From: Cyanophora paradoxa
Lineage: Eukaryota > Glaucocystophyceae > Cyanophorales > Cyanophoraceae
DNA: 33,116 nucleotides
Assembly: GCA_004431415.1 (NCBI GenBank)
Contig: QPMI01000661.1
Span: 1 to 33,116 of the forward strand
Direction: 5' to 3'
Positions within the stretch are counted from its first letter, which is position 1, and every line of letters begins with the position of its first letter. Of the stretch, positions 1 through 8,984 are shown piece after piece. The notes below the pieces were generated by a model. That model did no database searches. It saw only the letters and a program-made list of their open reading frames with translations, and was not told the origin of the DNA. The position numbers were made by a program, and so were the translations under genes.

Positions 1-52
1 CCCCCGCCCCTCGAGGCTCCACCCTGACCGCCGCCGACCGCGCGGCGGGCGC

Positions 53-415
53 CTGCGGAACGCGGACCCGGGGAAGGTCTCGGGGCGCGCCAAGGCGCGC
101 GGCGTCTCCCAGATCGGCACCCTCGGGGCCGGCAACCACTACGCCGAGATACAGGCCCGCCCCCGCCCCGCCCCGCCCCGCCCCCTCGCCTCGTCTCCCG
201 CCTGACGTGCGTCGCTCGCCTGCAGTTCGTGGACGAGATTTTTGACGAGGCGGCGGCGCGCGCGATGGGCATCACCTTCGTCGGCCAGGCCCGCCCGCGC
301 CGCCCCTCCCCCGCGAGCCGACCCGTCGGCTGAGCGGGGGCGGCGCAGGTGGTGGTCATGCTGCAACTGCGGCTCCCGCGGCCTCGGGCACCAGGTCGCC
401 ACCGACGCCCTCCAG
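53..415 (+). CDS. rtcB: RtcB-type tRNA-splicing ligase, host gene, partial (three exons)
   Basis: RtcB (HSPC117) joins tRNA exon halves and XBP1-type mRNA through GTP-dependent ligation. Three coding blocks line up in order with the family: exon 1 (about 53-154) holds [15 protein letters not shown], which includes the metal/GTP-site GAGNHY motif; exon 2 (226-288) reads [15 protein letters not shown]; exon 3 (349-415) reads [14 protein letters not shown]. The blocks are separated by short GC-rich introns. Exon 3 contains one extra A around 364-366 (CTGCAACTGC), which shifts the frame just before the CGSRG motif; this may be a sequencing error or a real lesion. The gene runs off the left edge, and its C-terminal half does not follow in the window. 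GC content is far higher than in everything to the right, so this is the chromosomal flank. Family identity is seen from motifs; host origin is inferred. Confidence 0.85.
155..225 (+). other. GC-AG spliceosomal intron 1 in rtcB
   Basis: A 71-nt segment between the codons for EIQ and FVDEIF. It starts GCCCGCCCC and ends CGCCTGCAG. Removing it restores the uninterrupted family alignment in phase 0. The donor is GC instead of GT. A CTGAC sequence near 202 could be the branch point. Confidence 0.75.
289..348 (+). other. GC-AG spliceosomal intron 2 in rtcB
   Basis: A 60-nt segment between the codons for FVGQ and VVVM. It begins GCCCGCCCGC and ends GGCGCAG, again phase 0 with a GC donor, and has a GGCTGAGC branch-point-like sequence near 328. 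A third donor of the same form (CAG|GCCCGCCC) follows exon 3 at 416. Confidence 0.72.
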
Positions 416-640
416 GCCCGCCCGCCGTCCCCCCGCCCCCCGCGGCTGGGGCCCCGGCGAGAAAAAAAATGAGATAATGGGGATTCCAGCCCACCCCCCT
501 CTTTCTCACCCCCACCCCTCCGATTCCACCAAAACACCCACTCCAACGCCTTCCCAACCACCACTTCCAGACACACTCTCACAACGTCTACCACCCCCAC
601 CTCTCCAAGCCAACCAAACAGCATCCGCTAGGTAGTATCT
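416..640. other. Host-to-element transition: intron 3 start, then purine-poor tract
   Basis: No gene is supported here. The first ~45 bases are GC-rich and look like the start of rtcB intron 3. From about 462 the + strand becomes C/A/T-rich and poor in G up to about 625. The AT-richer element sequence then starts around 630. The exact host/element border cannot be fixed because the other flank is outside the window. Open frames on both strands in this stretch are composition artefacts. Confidence 0.5.
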
Positions 641-730
641 AACGTCTAGTCCGATCGATTTGCAAAAGATATAGCAGTGCTTTTAGGCGGACCCCCAAAG
701 CGCCGGTCTCAGAATAATCTTCAGATACAG

Positions 731-876
731 CTAGACGTTAATTTGTGTACTTTGAATCTAACAGAGAAAACACGTTTAGCTCAATTCTAGACGATATTAA
801 TGAGTACAATGAAGCTAACAGAGGAAACACGTTTAGCTCAATTCTAGACGTTAATTGTGTGTACTTTGAATCTAAA
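731..876. repeat. 57-bp tandem repeat at the left end of element L
   Basis: CTAGACG begins a repeating unit at 731, 787 and 844, giving 2.6 copies of a 56-57-bp unit that includes ACGTTAATT, TACTTTGAATCTAA and CACGTTTAGCTCAATT. A further partial copy (CTAGACGCTAATT) lies near 958, and an inverted fragment (AACGTCTAG) near 639. Subterminal repeats like this are common at the ends of polinton-like elements. The rest of 641-969 shows no gene. Confidence 0.7.
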
Positions 877-969
877 AAACAAAGAGGTTTCAAGGGTTAA
901 GCTACACGTAATTACTATATCATCGGAATCTAATTACATACTCGAGTTCAGGTTCTAGCTAGACGCTAA

Positions 970-1650
970 TTATTCCCACCGATGACGTAGTCCAAGTTTA
1001 GTGAATCCACTTAACATTGGTTTGTATTCGATCGACGGCCCGACAGGATCAGCGCTGCTAGAGGCGATGCGCAAGATCGATGTGTTTGCTACAGGTAATT
1101 CGCTAGCATTCTCATCCACCTCGGGGATTGCGACGATCGTCTTAGCAGGAACAGCAGATGATGGAGGAGAAAGCTTTTTTTCAATTTTGGTCTTAACAAT
1201 CGGTTCGTTTAAAATCTTGTTTTCCATTTTAGTCTCAACCGCTATACCAGCAATAAGATCACAGCACGCTTCTTTGAAATTGTTTTTCAACCCAGTCACT
1301 GTTTTAATGAAATATCTGCTGCGATTACCAGTCTCAGATACATACAGCGGACCATCGTCAGTATCTTTAAGTTTACTAGTTTTGCTTTTCTTAGTCCGCG
1401 AATTTGGGATCTTATCTAGAATAGCGTTTTCGTCAGCAGTAAGAGCAAAATCGATAGATGCTCCCTCACCACCAGCAGTCCGACGAACTAAAGGATACGA
1501 TTCAGTATCACCACTCAAAAATTCAATATTATTCTTTTTATTGGGTGAGTTTGTAAGTTTTCTAGAAGCTGCGCCTAAGAGCCACTTGTGCTCCGCACCA
1601 TTTGTTTTAAATAAGGAACAGAAAAAAGTCGACAGACAAGCCAAGCGCAT
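970..1650 (-). CDS. Hypothetical charged protein, element L
   Basis: A 226-aa frame that I do not recognise. It is rich in Lys, Asp, Glu and Ser, with a basic patch (RTKKSKTSKLKD) near the middle and a C-terminal Pro/Ser/Ala-rich part. The opposite strand has an equally long frame (1001-1714), but that translation is strongly hydrophobic and Ser/Leu-rich, as expected of an antisense shadow, so the minus strand is preferred. Neighbouring element L genes are broken, so this may be part of a longer damaged gene. No function is assigned. Confidence 0.4.
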   Translation of the reverse strand: MRLACLSTFFCSLFKTNGAEHKWLLGAASRKLTNSPNKKNNIEFLSGDTESYPLVRRTAGGEGASIDFALTADENAILDKIPNSRTKKSKTSKLKDTDDGPLYVSETGNRSRYFIKTVTGLKNNFKEACCDLIAGIAVETKMENKILNEPIVKTKIEKKLSPPSSAVPAKTIVAIPEVDENASELPVANTSILRIASSSADPVGPSIEYKPMLSGFTKLGLRHRWE

Positions 1651-1809
1651 TCGCGAAAGTGAAATTAAGCAAAACTGCGATCAAACGGATGAAACTCACT
1701 ATCTGTGTTTCTGATTGACGAGCGAAGTGATGCCTTTGTGTATGAAGAATCTTCAATTTCGAACTCGATAACGAATGAGAATTCAGTGTTAATAGCTGCA
1801 GTAAATCCA

Positions 1810-2402
1810 TTAAAATAACGTATTGACATCAAGTTGCTCTAACTCAGAATTATGATCGACGGAAACAGGAACACGTTCATCAGATGTATATTTGATTAAG
1901 CTCTCCAAATTTTCGCATCGATATGAATCTTTGCCAACGATGTGTTTGACCAGTTATTTATTGTTGAATCGAACCACGAATCTGATCGATATGTAGAAGA
2001 GATAAGTATGGTAAAGAAGATCAACAGGTATATCGCCAACGATAGCAAACGCATAATCAACAGCATCAACTGTGATTGGAGTATCCAGCTGTTCTGCGGA
2101 ATCTGTAACAGCCTTTGTGAATCGAGCAGATTTGCGAGTTCAAGAGTGGAAACGTTAGAGTAAACTCCGATTCACACAAGATGGTGATTTTCATTGACAC
2201 ATCATCAAAAACTGTTAAGAACTTTCGCTGGTAGTACTCCCAAATAACTGTATTGTTGCGTTTTCAAAAGACATTCATGTAATTCGTAAGAGATGTTTGG
2301 TGTGTATGATCCAGCTCGAAATAGGTTCGATCTGGTTTTAATGACGTTGCTAGGATCGAGCGTAATGGTTGTTATTGAAGCATCAGCAGCAAGATTATAC
2401 AT
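1810..2402 (-). pseudogene. Broken minus-strand gene of element L, unrecognised
   Basis: Three successive minus-strand stretches look coding but lie in different frames: a 65-aa start piece (2402-2205, MYNLAADASITT), a middle piece around 2130-1965 (SAEQLDTPITVDAVDYAFAI) and a C-terminal piece ending at 1810 (KYTSDERVPVSVDHNSELEQ). Together they suggest one ~190-aa protein interrupted by frameshifts. It lies just upstream of, and divergent from, the capsid gene fragment, where PLVs often keep minor capsid genes, but no motif proves that role. The plus-strand frame 1942-2163 overlapping it is treated as a shadow. Confidence 0.35.
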
Positions 2403-2577
2403 ATTATGAAAAAGTTCTAGCGATCAATTCTAGCCGACTTCACGTTTGCTAACGCCCGAGGTAGATTAATTTTGAAATTCGAGGACGTGCCTTCGAACCG
2501 ATCTCTAGAATCAACATTTACGCGGAGTTTCATCTTTACAACAATATACGTGAAAATATTCTGTAATATAATATCAA

Positions 2578-3720
2578 ATGGCGCAAGCAGGAACTACTCT
2601 GAAAAGAGCTCCTAACAACCAAAGGATCGAACGAGCTATATCTATCACAGGTCTAACTGTCGTGTTAGTCCAAAGTTTAAGCCTTTCCTTGAGACGATCC
2701 GTCCGCGATGGTAACTCATACGGATCGCACAAACTGCCGCTTTCGACCTTCCGCGCAAGCAACTTCTAAACGGTGTTTCCCTATATTTTAAGTCACAGTC
2801 GCTGGTGGAGCTGCCGCTCAGTACTACAAATGGAGCTGTGCATTTATTGAAAACGTACGCTTTGTTCATGATCCTTCAAGATGGTGATACCTGGAGATTG
2901 GTTAACTGTGAACGCGCTAATCGATAATAGCGTCTGCATCTGCCAAGCTTTTGCTAGCAGCTACGGATTTGGAAAAGACGCTGCTCTAGAGATTCTCGAT
3001 GCTAGCCGTGAGTATGTACTGAAGATCCCCTCCCAACTCTGGGACAATTCCTACTTTCCTCTGCTAGCATTGGCTGACATGCCCACCGTCGAAATCGACT
3101 TCCGTTCGGCTGTTGTGGTTGGAACCGTCGCTAGTGCTGTTGCAACTCTAACGGATTGTGCGCTTGTCTGCCAGTTCGTGAACATCCCTAGCGAAGAGGC
3201 TGAGTCTATGCTTAATCGGCAAACGAGAGCGGTGGTATTCGTATTCCTTTACCGAGATTATTTCAAAGCGCTCGAGGCAGTTAAAGACTGACGATGCGGG
3301 TAATGCAGTAGAATATCCCTTGCCAACGTCAGCGGCCTTGTGCACGCGATCTGATGACAGTTGCGTAATGCGAATCACCTGGGCACTCACAATCACAATT
3401 CATTTGCTGCAACGAAATGCGCTTAAAATCGATTCATTTGAGATCATGCACAACAACCGAACTCTCGACATCAGCAATAAGCCCATCTCTGGTTTTGTAT
3501 CGTCATGCTATCACATCCCAAACAATACCGCGGCGCAACCACTGGTAATTCAGCCCTAGGTTTCGAGGATGGAAACGTCTATGGAATTGTGCTTTCGAAA
3601 TCTGGAAAGGATTCGCTACATAACGCTGTTCTTGGTTATACCGATTTCTTCAATTCCAGTAGCAGCTATTGCTCCCTCACAGTTACAGGTTGTACAAAAC
3701 ACCGCACCAGCTGTCGTTGA
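2578..3720 (+). pseudogene. Fragmented double-jelly-roll major capsid protein, element L
   Basis: The best fragment (2881-3291, 136 aa) carries the pattern seen between the two jelly rolls of DJR capsid proteins: FPLLALADMPTVEIDF, resembling the family's PLIAL..HDV.I.I block, followed by ALVCQFVNIPSEEAESML, resembling the L.V.YV.L...ER segment. Upstream, 2578-2769 may be the N-terminus (MAQAGTTLKRAPNN); downstream, frames at 3320-3559 and 3505-3720 would supply the second jelly roll. At least three frame changes separate them. The next gene on the same strand is a packaging ATPase, the same order as in element R. Capsid identity is inferred from pattern and synteny. Confidence 0.55.
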
Positions 3721-3765
3721 TTTCCATGTCCTACGCACAATGTTCTAGTCATAAATTCGTATCAA

Positions 3766-4371
3766 ATGTCTACTCTAAAAGTAAGTAACTTCTAGATGGA
3801 TATTAAATTGTTTGATCGACGGAAATAAAACTTCCTAAACGGTTCTTGTTTGTCGGCCCCACCAACTCGGGCAAAAGCACCTACGTAAAACACGTATTAA
3901 ATGCAGTATCAAATCAACTAGACGATATTTACGTCTTTAGTACAACAGCATTTACTGGACAGTGGGATGATACGACTCGCAAGAGCAATATTTACGAAGA
4001 ATGGATCCGGTTTCGGTTGAGAGTCTTCTAGAGCGTCAAAAAAGAAAGACGACGCAAGAAAGATGAGCGCAAGATTGGCAATCGTTCTAGATGATTTGCT
4101 CGATAATGACCTAGTAAACGTCCACAGCGATCGATTAATGCAAAAGCTCTTCACATCGGGCCGTCATTATAACATGAGCCTTTTATCACGACGCAACGCC
4201 TTTGTGGCATCAGTCCAACGATACGAAGGAATTGCGAATATGTGTGCTTTTCGTCGATTCTCTCGAATATCAAAGAGTTCGATTGCGTCTTTGCCGAATA
4301 CAACGCCGGAGCGAATCGAAGCAGTTTTAACGCGTCTTTTCCTTGAATGGGTCACAGCTATCAGGTTTTGA
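3766..4371 (+). pseudogene. A32-like genome-packaging ATPase, element L, frameshifted
   Basis: FtsK/HerA-superfamily packaging ATPases pump DNA into DJR capsids. A clear Walker A, FVGPTNSGKSTYVKH, lies at 3846-3895, and a Walker B, LAIVLDDLLDNDLV, near 4076-4117 in a second frame. The latter closely resembles CVVLDDLIDNEII in the R ATPase, and FTSGRHYNMSLL matches YSRGRHSKISII. A frame break lies between 4031 and 4063. A possible start is ATG 3766 (MSTLKVSNF), with a further break before the P-loop. It sits directly after the capsid fragment, as in R. Confidence 0.75.
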
Positions 4372-4521
4372 TATTTGAAGCCGTGAGCGCGGACCGCGTC
4401 TACTCTGTTGATAAATCTTCTGGAGATTTTTCGGCTCTATCAAAGTTTTTACACGTAAAAAAGCGGCGCGATCAAAATCCGGTAACCAATCCTGTCTAAG
4501 CAACCAAGCTGTATACTCTGG

Positions 4522-4699
4522 TTTAGCTGAGGCAATCCACAATATGAGGATCCTTTGTAAATGCCAAACGAAATAAGATGACTTGGTGAAAGTTGTGATC
4601 TACCGGCCAATAGTCTTCTAGATTCAAATCTTCTTCAATATCCATCAAAAAATAGTCGGCAGACAACCTGCCTCGGCTGCGCCCACGGGTGTTATTCCC
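4522..4699 (-). pseudogene. Small minus-strand coding remnant, element L
   Basis: An open minus-strand stretch reads GRSRGRLSADYFLMDIEEDL and continues to a stop at 4522. A further piece in another frame (MWIASAKPEYTAWLLRQDWL, 4542-4327) looks like its continuation. It is acidic with aromatic residues and is not recognised. It lies between the ATPase fragment and the HNH gene. It may be the end of a broken gene; the only ATG inside the first piece is at 4645. Confidence 0.3.
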
Positions 4700-4704
4700 T
4701 TCAA

Positions 4705-5238
4705 TTAAACCTGTGGAAAGTTCAGACGCAAGAACGGCTTGTCTACCTCAGAAGTATGTTCGAGAACGTAAGCATCGCGGGCTTTAGCAGCAGCTTCAGC
4801 AGTAGTAAAGTATCCGATGTTCTTATTGCGACCATTTATCCGATATCGCGCCTCCCATTTTCCACGCTGCTGATGGAACGATACACCAATGAAACCTGAT
4901 GTGTTATTTTGCCGCCGGTTTTGGTTCAGTTGTTGCTGCCGCTTTGTTGCAAGTCGAAGATTTTCGCGACGATTGTCAAGCTTGTTCAGATTTATATGAT
5001 CAACTGTCAAACCATTCTCCAACTCACCGCTGATGAAATTATGCAAATACACGGTCTTTCCATTGATCATGGTTTGAGCATATCCACTATGTAAACTCCA
5101 GCGAAATCCAAGAACGCGCTCAGCGTCATCCTGTGAAACAAGAGCGTAGGCGACAACGACTCCATATCGACCATTGCGGTGACCAGTAATTGGAATCAAC
5201 GCAACACCTTCAGGAACATCTGGAATTGCGACCTCCAT
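4705..5238 (-). CDS. HNH endonuclease with AP2 DNA-binding domain (homing-endonuclease type)
   Basis: An intact 177-aa protein. The HNH core is VDHINLNKLDNRRENLRLAT (about residues 79-98), with the ββα-metal Asp-His and Asn residues. It is followed by an AP2/ERF-like domain, GFIGVSFHQQRGKWEARYRI to about residue 160, including YFTTAEAAAKARDAY. Free-standing HNH-AP2 proteins are site-specific DNA endonucleases that spread as selfish genes in phages, giant viruses and PLVs. The N-terminal ~75 residues fit the usual extension ending in VYLHNFISGE. Being intact among broken neighbours, it may be a recent arrival. The target site is unknown. Confidence 0.88.
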   Translation of the reverse strand: MEVAIPDVPEGVALIPITGHRNGRYGVVVAYALVSQDDAERVLGFRWSLHSGYAQTMINGKTVYLHNFISGELENGLTVDHINLNKLDNRRENLRLATKRQQQLNQNRRQNNTSGFIGVSFHQQRGKWEARYRINGRNKNIGYFTTAEAAAKARDAYVLEHTSEVDKPFLRLNFPQV

Positions 5239-5305
5239 GTCTCTTCTTTTTCGTTACATTTACAGATTACATTATCTTTAAGCCTAAAAAGTCGCGCTAA
5301 TTTGT

Positions 5306-5314
5306 TATAAAAGG
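5306..5314 (+). promoter_or_regulatory. TATA-like element before the AT-hook gene
   Basis: TATAAAAGG lies 44 bp upstream of the ATG at 5350, in an AT-rich gap between divergently transcribed genes. The match is by sequence only. Confidence 0.4.
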
Positions 5315-5349
5315 ATTTATGTCTCATATTATTGAGAGATAAGCGAACA

Positions 5350-5658
5350 ATGAGTTCTGCAGATTATACTGCTGTAAAGCGTAGCCGTGGACGTCCGCCA
5401 AAGGTTCGTCTTTTGACAATGGATTCATATGAACCAAAGAAGAAGGGTCGTAAGCCGATAGAGGTAACACCGGAGATTTTAGCAGAGCGACGCAGAAAGA
5501 ATGCTGAACGGAATCGTAAACTACGTCATACGAACGAAACATATCGTTTGAAACAGCTTGCCATCACAGCAAAATATCGAGCTGAAAATCCTGATCGTAT
5601 TCGGGAGTACCACAGAAATGCTATTTCGCGTAGATGTCTTGCTATAGACGTTGCTTAG
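5350..5658 (+). CDS. Small basic AT-hook-like DNA-binding protein
   Basis: A ~102-aa highly basic protein; start chosen at MSSADYT because it follows the TATA-like element (an upstream in-frame start at 5332 is possible). Near the N-terminus is KRSRGRPPK, a good AT-hook (R-G-R-P core that binds AT-rich minor groove), then a second GRKP segment. The C-terminal part has a repeated Arg/Lys/Tyr helix pattern (RRRKNAERNRKLRHTNETYR, then KYRAENPDRIREY). Similar basic Tyr-rich stretches occur in the small proteins at 25468 and 28778. It ends 17 bp inside the 3' end of the convergent integrase gene. A DNA-condensing or regulatory role is inference. Confidence 0.6.
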   Translation: MSSADYTAVKRSRGRPPKVRLLTMDSYEPKKKGRKPIEVTPEILAERRRKNAERNRKLRHTNETYRLKQLAITAKYRAENPDRIREYHRNAISRRCLAIDVA

Positions 5659-6566
5659 CACCAAGTATAAGCTTTGGCTCTCCTGCAATCTCAAGCTTCT
5701 TGAGCTCTCGATACTGCCGGCTTTGGCCGCTGTATTTTTTCGTTTCGATCAATCCCTCGCGTCTCAATCGTCTCTGCTGTCGCATTTTCACTTCTTGCGC
5801 AGCGAGCTGCTTGTCTGCGACTTTTTCGATTCGTGTTTGAGGTGCAAGCTTACGCGGTTGACGTATTTCCGATGGTTTAACACGTCTAGAAATTTCCACA
5901 CCCTGTTTCGTAACGAGTCGAACACGGTTCTTGTCTGCGCCAGCAACTATGTACGTCTCCTTGCTTGACTTTGTGGTTCCCTTCGCAAAAACGCTTGGCT
6001 TCGGCTCCAGGACTTGCACTTCGGTCCCTGTGCGCGGTATGTTCGAATTGTCTCGTTCAATATCGTTCTGTCGCTGTCTAACATGATGCAGCTGCTCGGC
6101 TACCTGTGTATTTTCACGCATCCACGTTGGTGATCGATCTCCACCAAATGCATTGTGTGCTGTTTCATTGTACGCCTTCAAAATCGCAGGCAAGCGTGAG
6201 AGGAAATGCGGGGAGCCGCGTGCCTCTGTGTCGGCCTGGATCAATGCTCGCAATGTCCTAGCGAACCTGTCGATAATTCCAAGTTTGTTACCTTTAGAAA
6301 TGTGGTCATCTTTGGCAACATCAGTGTGCATTTTCAACGAGTTCTCTTCAGCCATTGCCCGAATTGCTGCTGTGTTGAAGCCGTTGTCTCCTGAAAAGCC
6401 CCATATTCCAGGTAGCTGCTCGATCATTTTTGGAAGCTGCTTAAAGTCTCGAGCTTACGGACCACAGCGAAACGGGTTGCAATCTCGACCGCTGCGAACA
6501 GGCGAAATCTCCCAATGAACAGCACGTCAATTTGCCACGCACCCGGTGGCGCAGTAATCTGGTACA
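5642..6566 (-). pseudogene. Retroviral-type (rve) DDE integrase of polinton type, one frameshift
   Basis: Polinton integrases insert the element into host DNA with an RNase H-fold DDE active site. The first piece starts at ATG 6566 and reads APPGAWQIDVLFIG, holding the first catalytic Asp. It hits a stop near 6426, and the next frame (6427-5642, 261 aa) carries GFSGDNGFNTAAIRAM, with the second Asp, and NKLGIIDRFARTLRALI, where the third acidic residue would lie. That position is Asp, not the usual Glu. A C-terminal part with ETYIVAGADKNRVRLV resembles the post-core domain. It follows 11 bp after the pPolB stop on the same strand, so the two were probably co-expressed. Confidence 0.8.
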
Positions 6567-6576
6567 TCTTTGTAAA

Positions 6577-8697
6577 TCAGGCGCGATTTTTATAATGTCC
6601 AATCGCTAGGGTGTTGATCCCGTCAGTCTCGAGGAAGCGTTTGGTATCAAGGGGATGGAGAGCCTGACGCGAGGTTCGTTGTAAATAAATCTCATGTCGT
6701 TTCGAGCGGAAACCGAGAATTCCTTTGATGTCATACGATTGCTTTTCTCCCTCTTTAGGACAGACGCACCGGAGGAATACATCCCGTGTGAGTCTGTTGT
6801 AGTACGTTTTTTGAATACCTTGCATACCTGTTTATCGTTGAATCTTCACGTGAATAATAGTAAGATTTCGGCCGGTTAGCGATCCACTCTGTCATTTGCA
6901 TACCATGTAGCTCATCTTTGAATAGTCCAGGAGTTTTGCTCATTAATCTTAGAGCATTTATTTCTCCATTGCTTAAACCTGCAAATAGCCTGTGTCCTCT
7001 CGGATATTCACTCACATCAAGCTCGTATCTGATCGATCGTAAATCCACATAGATATCCTTGGTTTTTACTTCAATAATAAGGCTGTCCGTATCAGTTCCA
7101 AGTAGCTTTAACGCTGACCCCAAAGCGGCTTGAGCATCTGGTAGTAAAAGCGGTACATGTGCAGTTTTGATAATTCGAGGATAACAAATCCGCAGTATAT
7201 AGGTTTATTAAGATTATACTCACTTTTACGCTTGGAAACAAATACGAGATTCTCTTCATATTTAACTACCTGTTTTAAACGATTAGGCTCACTGTTTATC
7301 TTTGCCAAACGATCACCAGATGTAACAAGCTCAGAGAAACAGTGTTTTCTCACGTTCTCCATCGTCTTTCCGAATACACTGTTATTCATTAACTTGAAGA
7401 GATCCTGTTTGTATTTGTGATCAGCACGCTTGCGTTCACTTGTATTTAGATCGATGAAATCGTTCAGCCATGCACTTTGTTCGTACGATAAAACTCGATG
7501 GATGTTGGTTACTATCATTCCCAGTGTTGTATAAAGCTTAAGCAAACGCCCATCAACAACATAATTCTTCTTTGGCAACAGGTTTGGAACCAATTTTGGG
7601 GTTCGTTCGACTGAAGTAAGCTTTTCTTTGTTAATCATATCCTGCTGTTGCTTCGATAGATGATCCATGGACACGCACATTCGTTCAGGAGCCAGTGGAT
7701 AATCTGAGAACTCATCGTGGAGATGGTCAGACATGTACATATCAACTTCGAGAGCATAGCCACGAGGACCATCAGCGTCAAGGTTTCCAACGAACTGCAT
7801 AGCATCAACATCTTGATCGAGTTTTTCCCAGCGGAAACCTCCAGTGGGGAGTTTCTGTTTCATAGCAACGCCATACAGATTATTCGCATCAAGGTACATC
7901 AGCCATGATTCATTGCCTGTTTTTTCGTAATTTTGCACACATTCAATCTGGGTTGTTGATTCATCAGCATGCGTATATTTTCCAAATTTCTTTAAAATTG
8001 CCGCTGCTTTTGCCGCTTTCTTTTATTCTTTGCAATCACTCTTGAACTCATGTATTTTACGTGTTTCAGGAACTCGTTATTAGCTTTAGCATATCTCTTT
8101 GATATCATACTGATACCTCCCTGATTCCTGATTCTATAAATCTGTACATATCCTGCTGTCCTCGTGAAAGAGCTCAAGCTTAACGCCTGTGCGTTTAAGA
8201 GCAGCCTGCCAAGCGAATCCTGGGGATGACATGAAATAGCTTGGATCTAAGCTATACGTTTCAATACATGTATCGCGATAGTTTTCGAACACGTCTGCTA
8301 GTAACGTGATATCTGTCATCATATACTCCATTGTATAGTCTGATATCGTTCTGCAGCCGAGCTCTCGCCAAACATCCTTGGCATGCGCGTATTCATCTTT
8401 CGAGCATTTCTTCTGTTTAAGTTGATTTTTGAAATAACAACGTGCAGGTAGTTCAATCTCTTGTAAACGTTGCCAGCTTGATATATAGCTATATGGATAT
8501 ATTCCCTTGCTTGTCATCAACTCGAATCTAGTATCATCCGGATACATTGTGCGTGTGATCTTCTTCTTTTCCGCGGGAACCGCTTTCGCTAGATCATCCA
8601 AACTAGCATTCAAATGTTGCATCGAATCCCGAAGTACATAAATTCCGTACTTAAACTGTGATATCTTCTCGCTATTCTGAAAGGTCTGATCAAATTT
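6577..8697 (-). pseudogene. Protein-primed family B DNA polymerase, element L, N-terminally truncated and frameshifted
   Basis: pPolB copies linear genomes from a terminal-protein primer. Pieces in order: exonuclease region 8697-8134 with FKYGIYVLRDSMQHLNASL and the ExoIII-like YMMTDITLLADVFENYR; RNQGGISMISKRYAKANN (about 8160-8050); motif A YLDANNLYG (about 7890); motif B KLMNNSVFGKTMENVR (about 7390); motif C GTDTDSLIIE (about 7090); C-terminal block KRFLETDGINTLAIGHY ending at 6577. At least three frame breaks lie between them. The frame runs without a stop to 8697 and stops exactly at the MITE-like element; the ExoI/ExoII-containing N-terminus is not found beyond it. Confidence 0.88.
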
Positions 8698-8699
8698 GA

Positions 8700-8981
8700 C
8701 ACATAGTAAAATGCGGAGTTTTAACCCTCGGCTTAATCTTAATTGATTTTGTTGATATATCTCGTATATTCTATTTCAATCAATCGATAATCTGTGTATA
8801 TCTTATCGAATATTCATTTATTTCGATTATTTTGTATTCTTTTCGATATTTTATCGTAAATTTCTCTTATTTTCCGATTAGTCTTACTGAGTTAATCGAT
8901 AATCTGTATATATTTCCGAATAATATAACTGAATCTCAATTAGATCTTGCCTCTGGTTAAAACTCCGCATTTTACTATGTG
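8700..8981. mobile_element. MITE-like non-autonomous DNA transposon (282 bp)
   Basis: Perfect 27-bp terminal inverted repeats: the left end starts CACATAGTAAAATGCGGAG (8700-8726) and the right end is its reverse complement (8955-8981). Both sides are flanked by TGA (8697-8699 and 8982-8984), consistent with a 3-bp target duplication. The AT-rich interior has no open frame but carries an internal near-repeat (AATCGATAATCTGT at about 8783 and 8893). Ends beginning CAC with a 3-bp duplication are reminiscent of CACTA-type elements; that superfamily placement is tentative. Confidence 0.85.
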
Positions 8982-8984
8982 TGA

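Noticed and set aside
139-624. Long minus-strand frame in the GC-rich left flank
   Set aside because: It is antisense to the rtcB exons and runs through the purine-poor tract; Arg/Gly-rich composition is a GC artefact.
1001-1714. 237-aa plus-strand frame
   Set aside because: Opposite a charged 226-aa minus-strand frame; its own translation is hydrophobic and Ser/Leu-rich with no motif, as in antisense shadows.
4167-4542. Two minus-strand frames over and after the L ATPase (4167-4355, 4327-4542)
   Set aside because: The first is antisense to the Walker B part of the ATPase. The second may be a remnant and is mentioned with the 4522-4699 entry, but is too weak to list alone.
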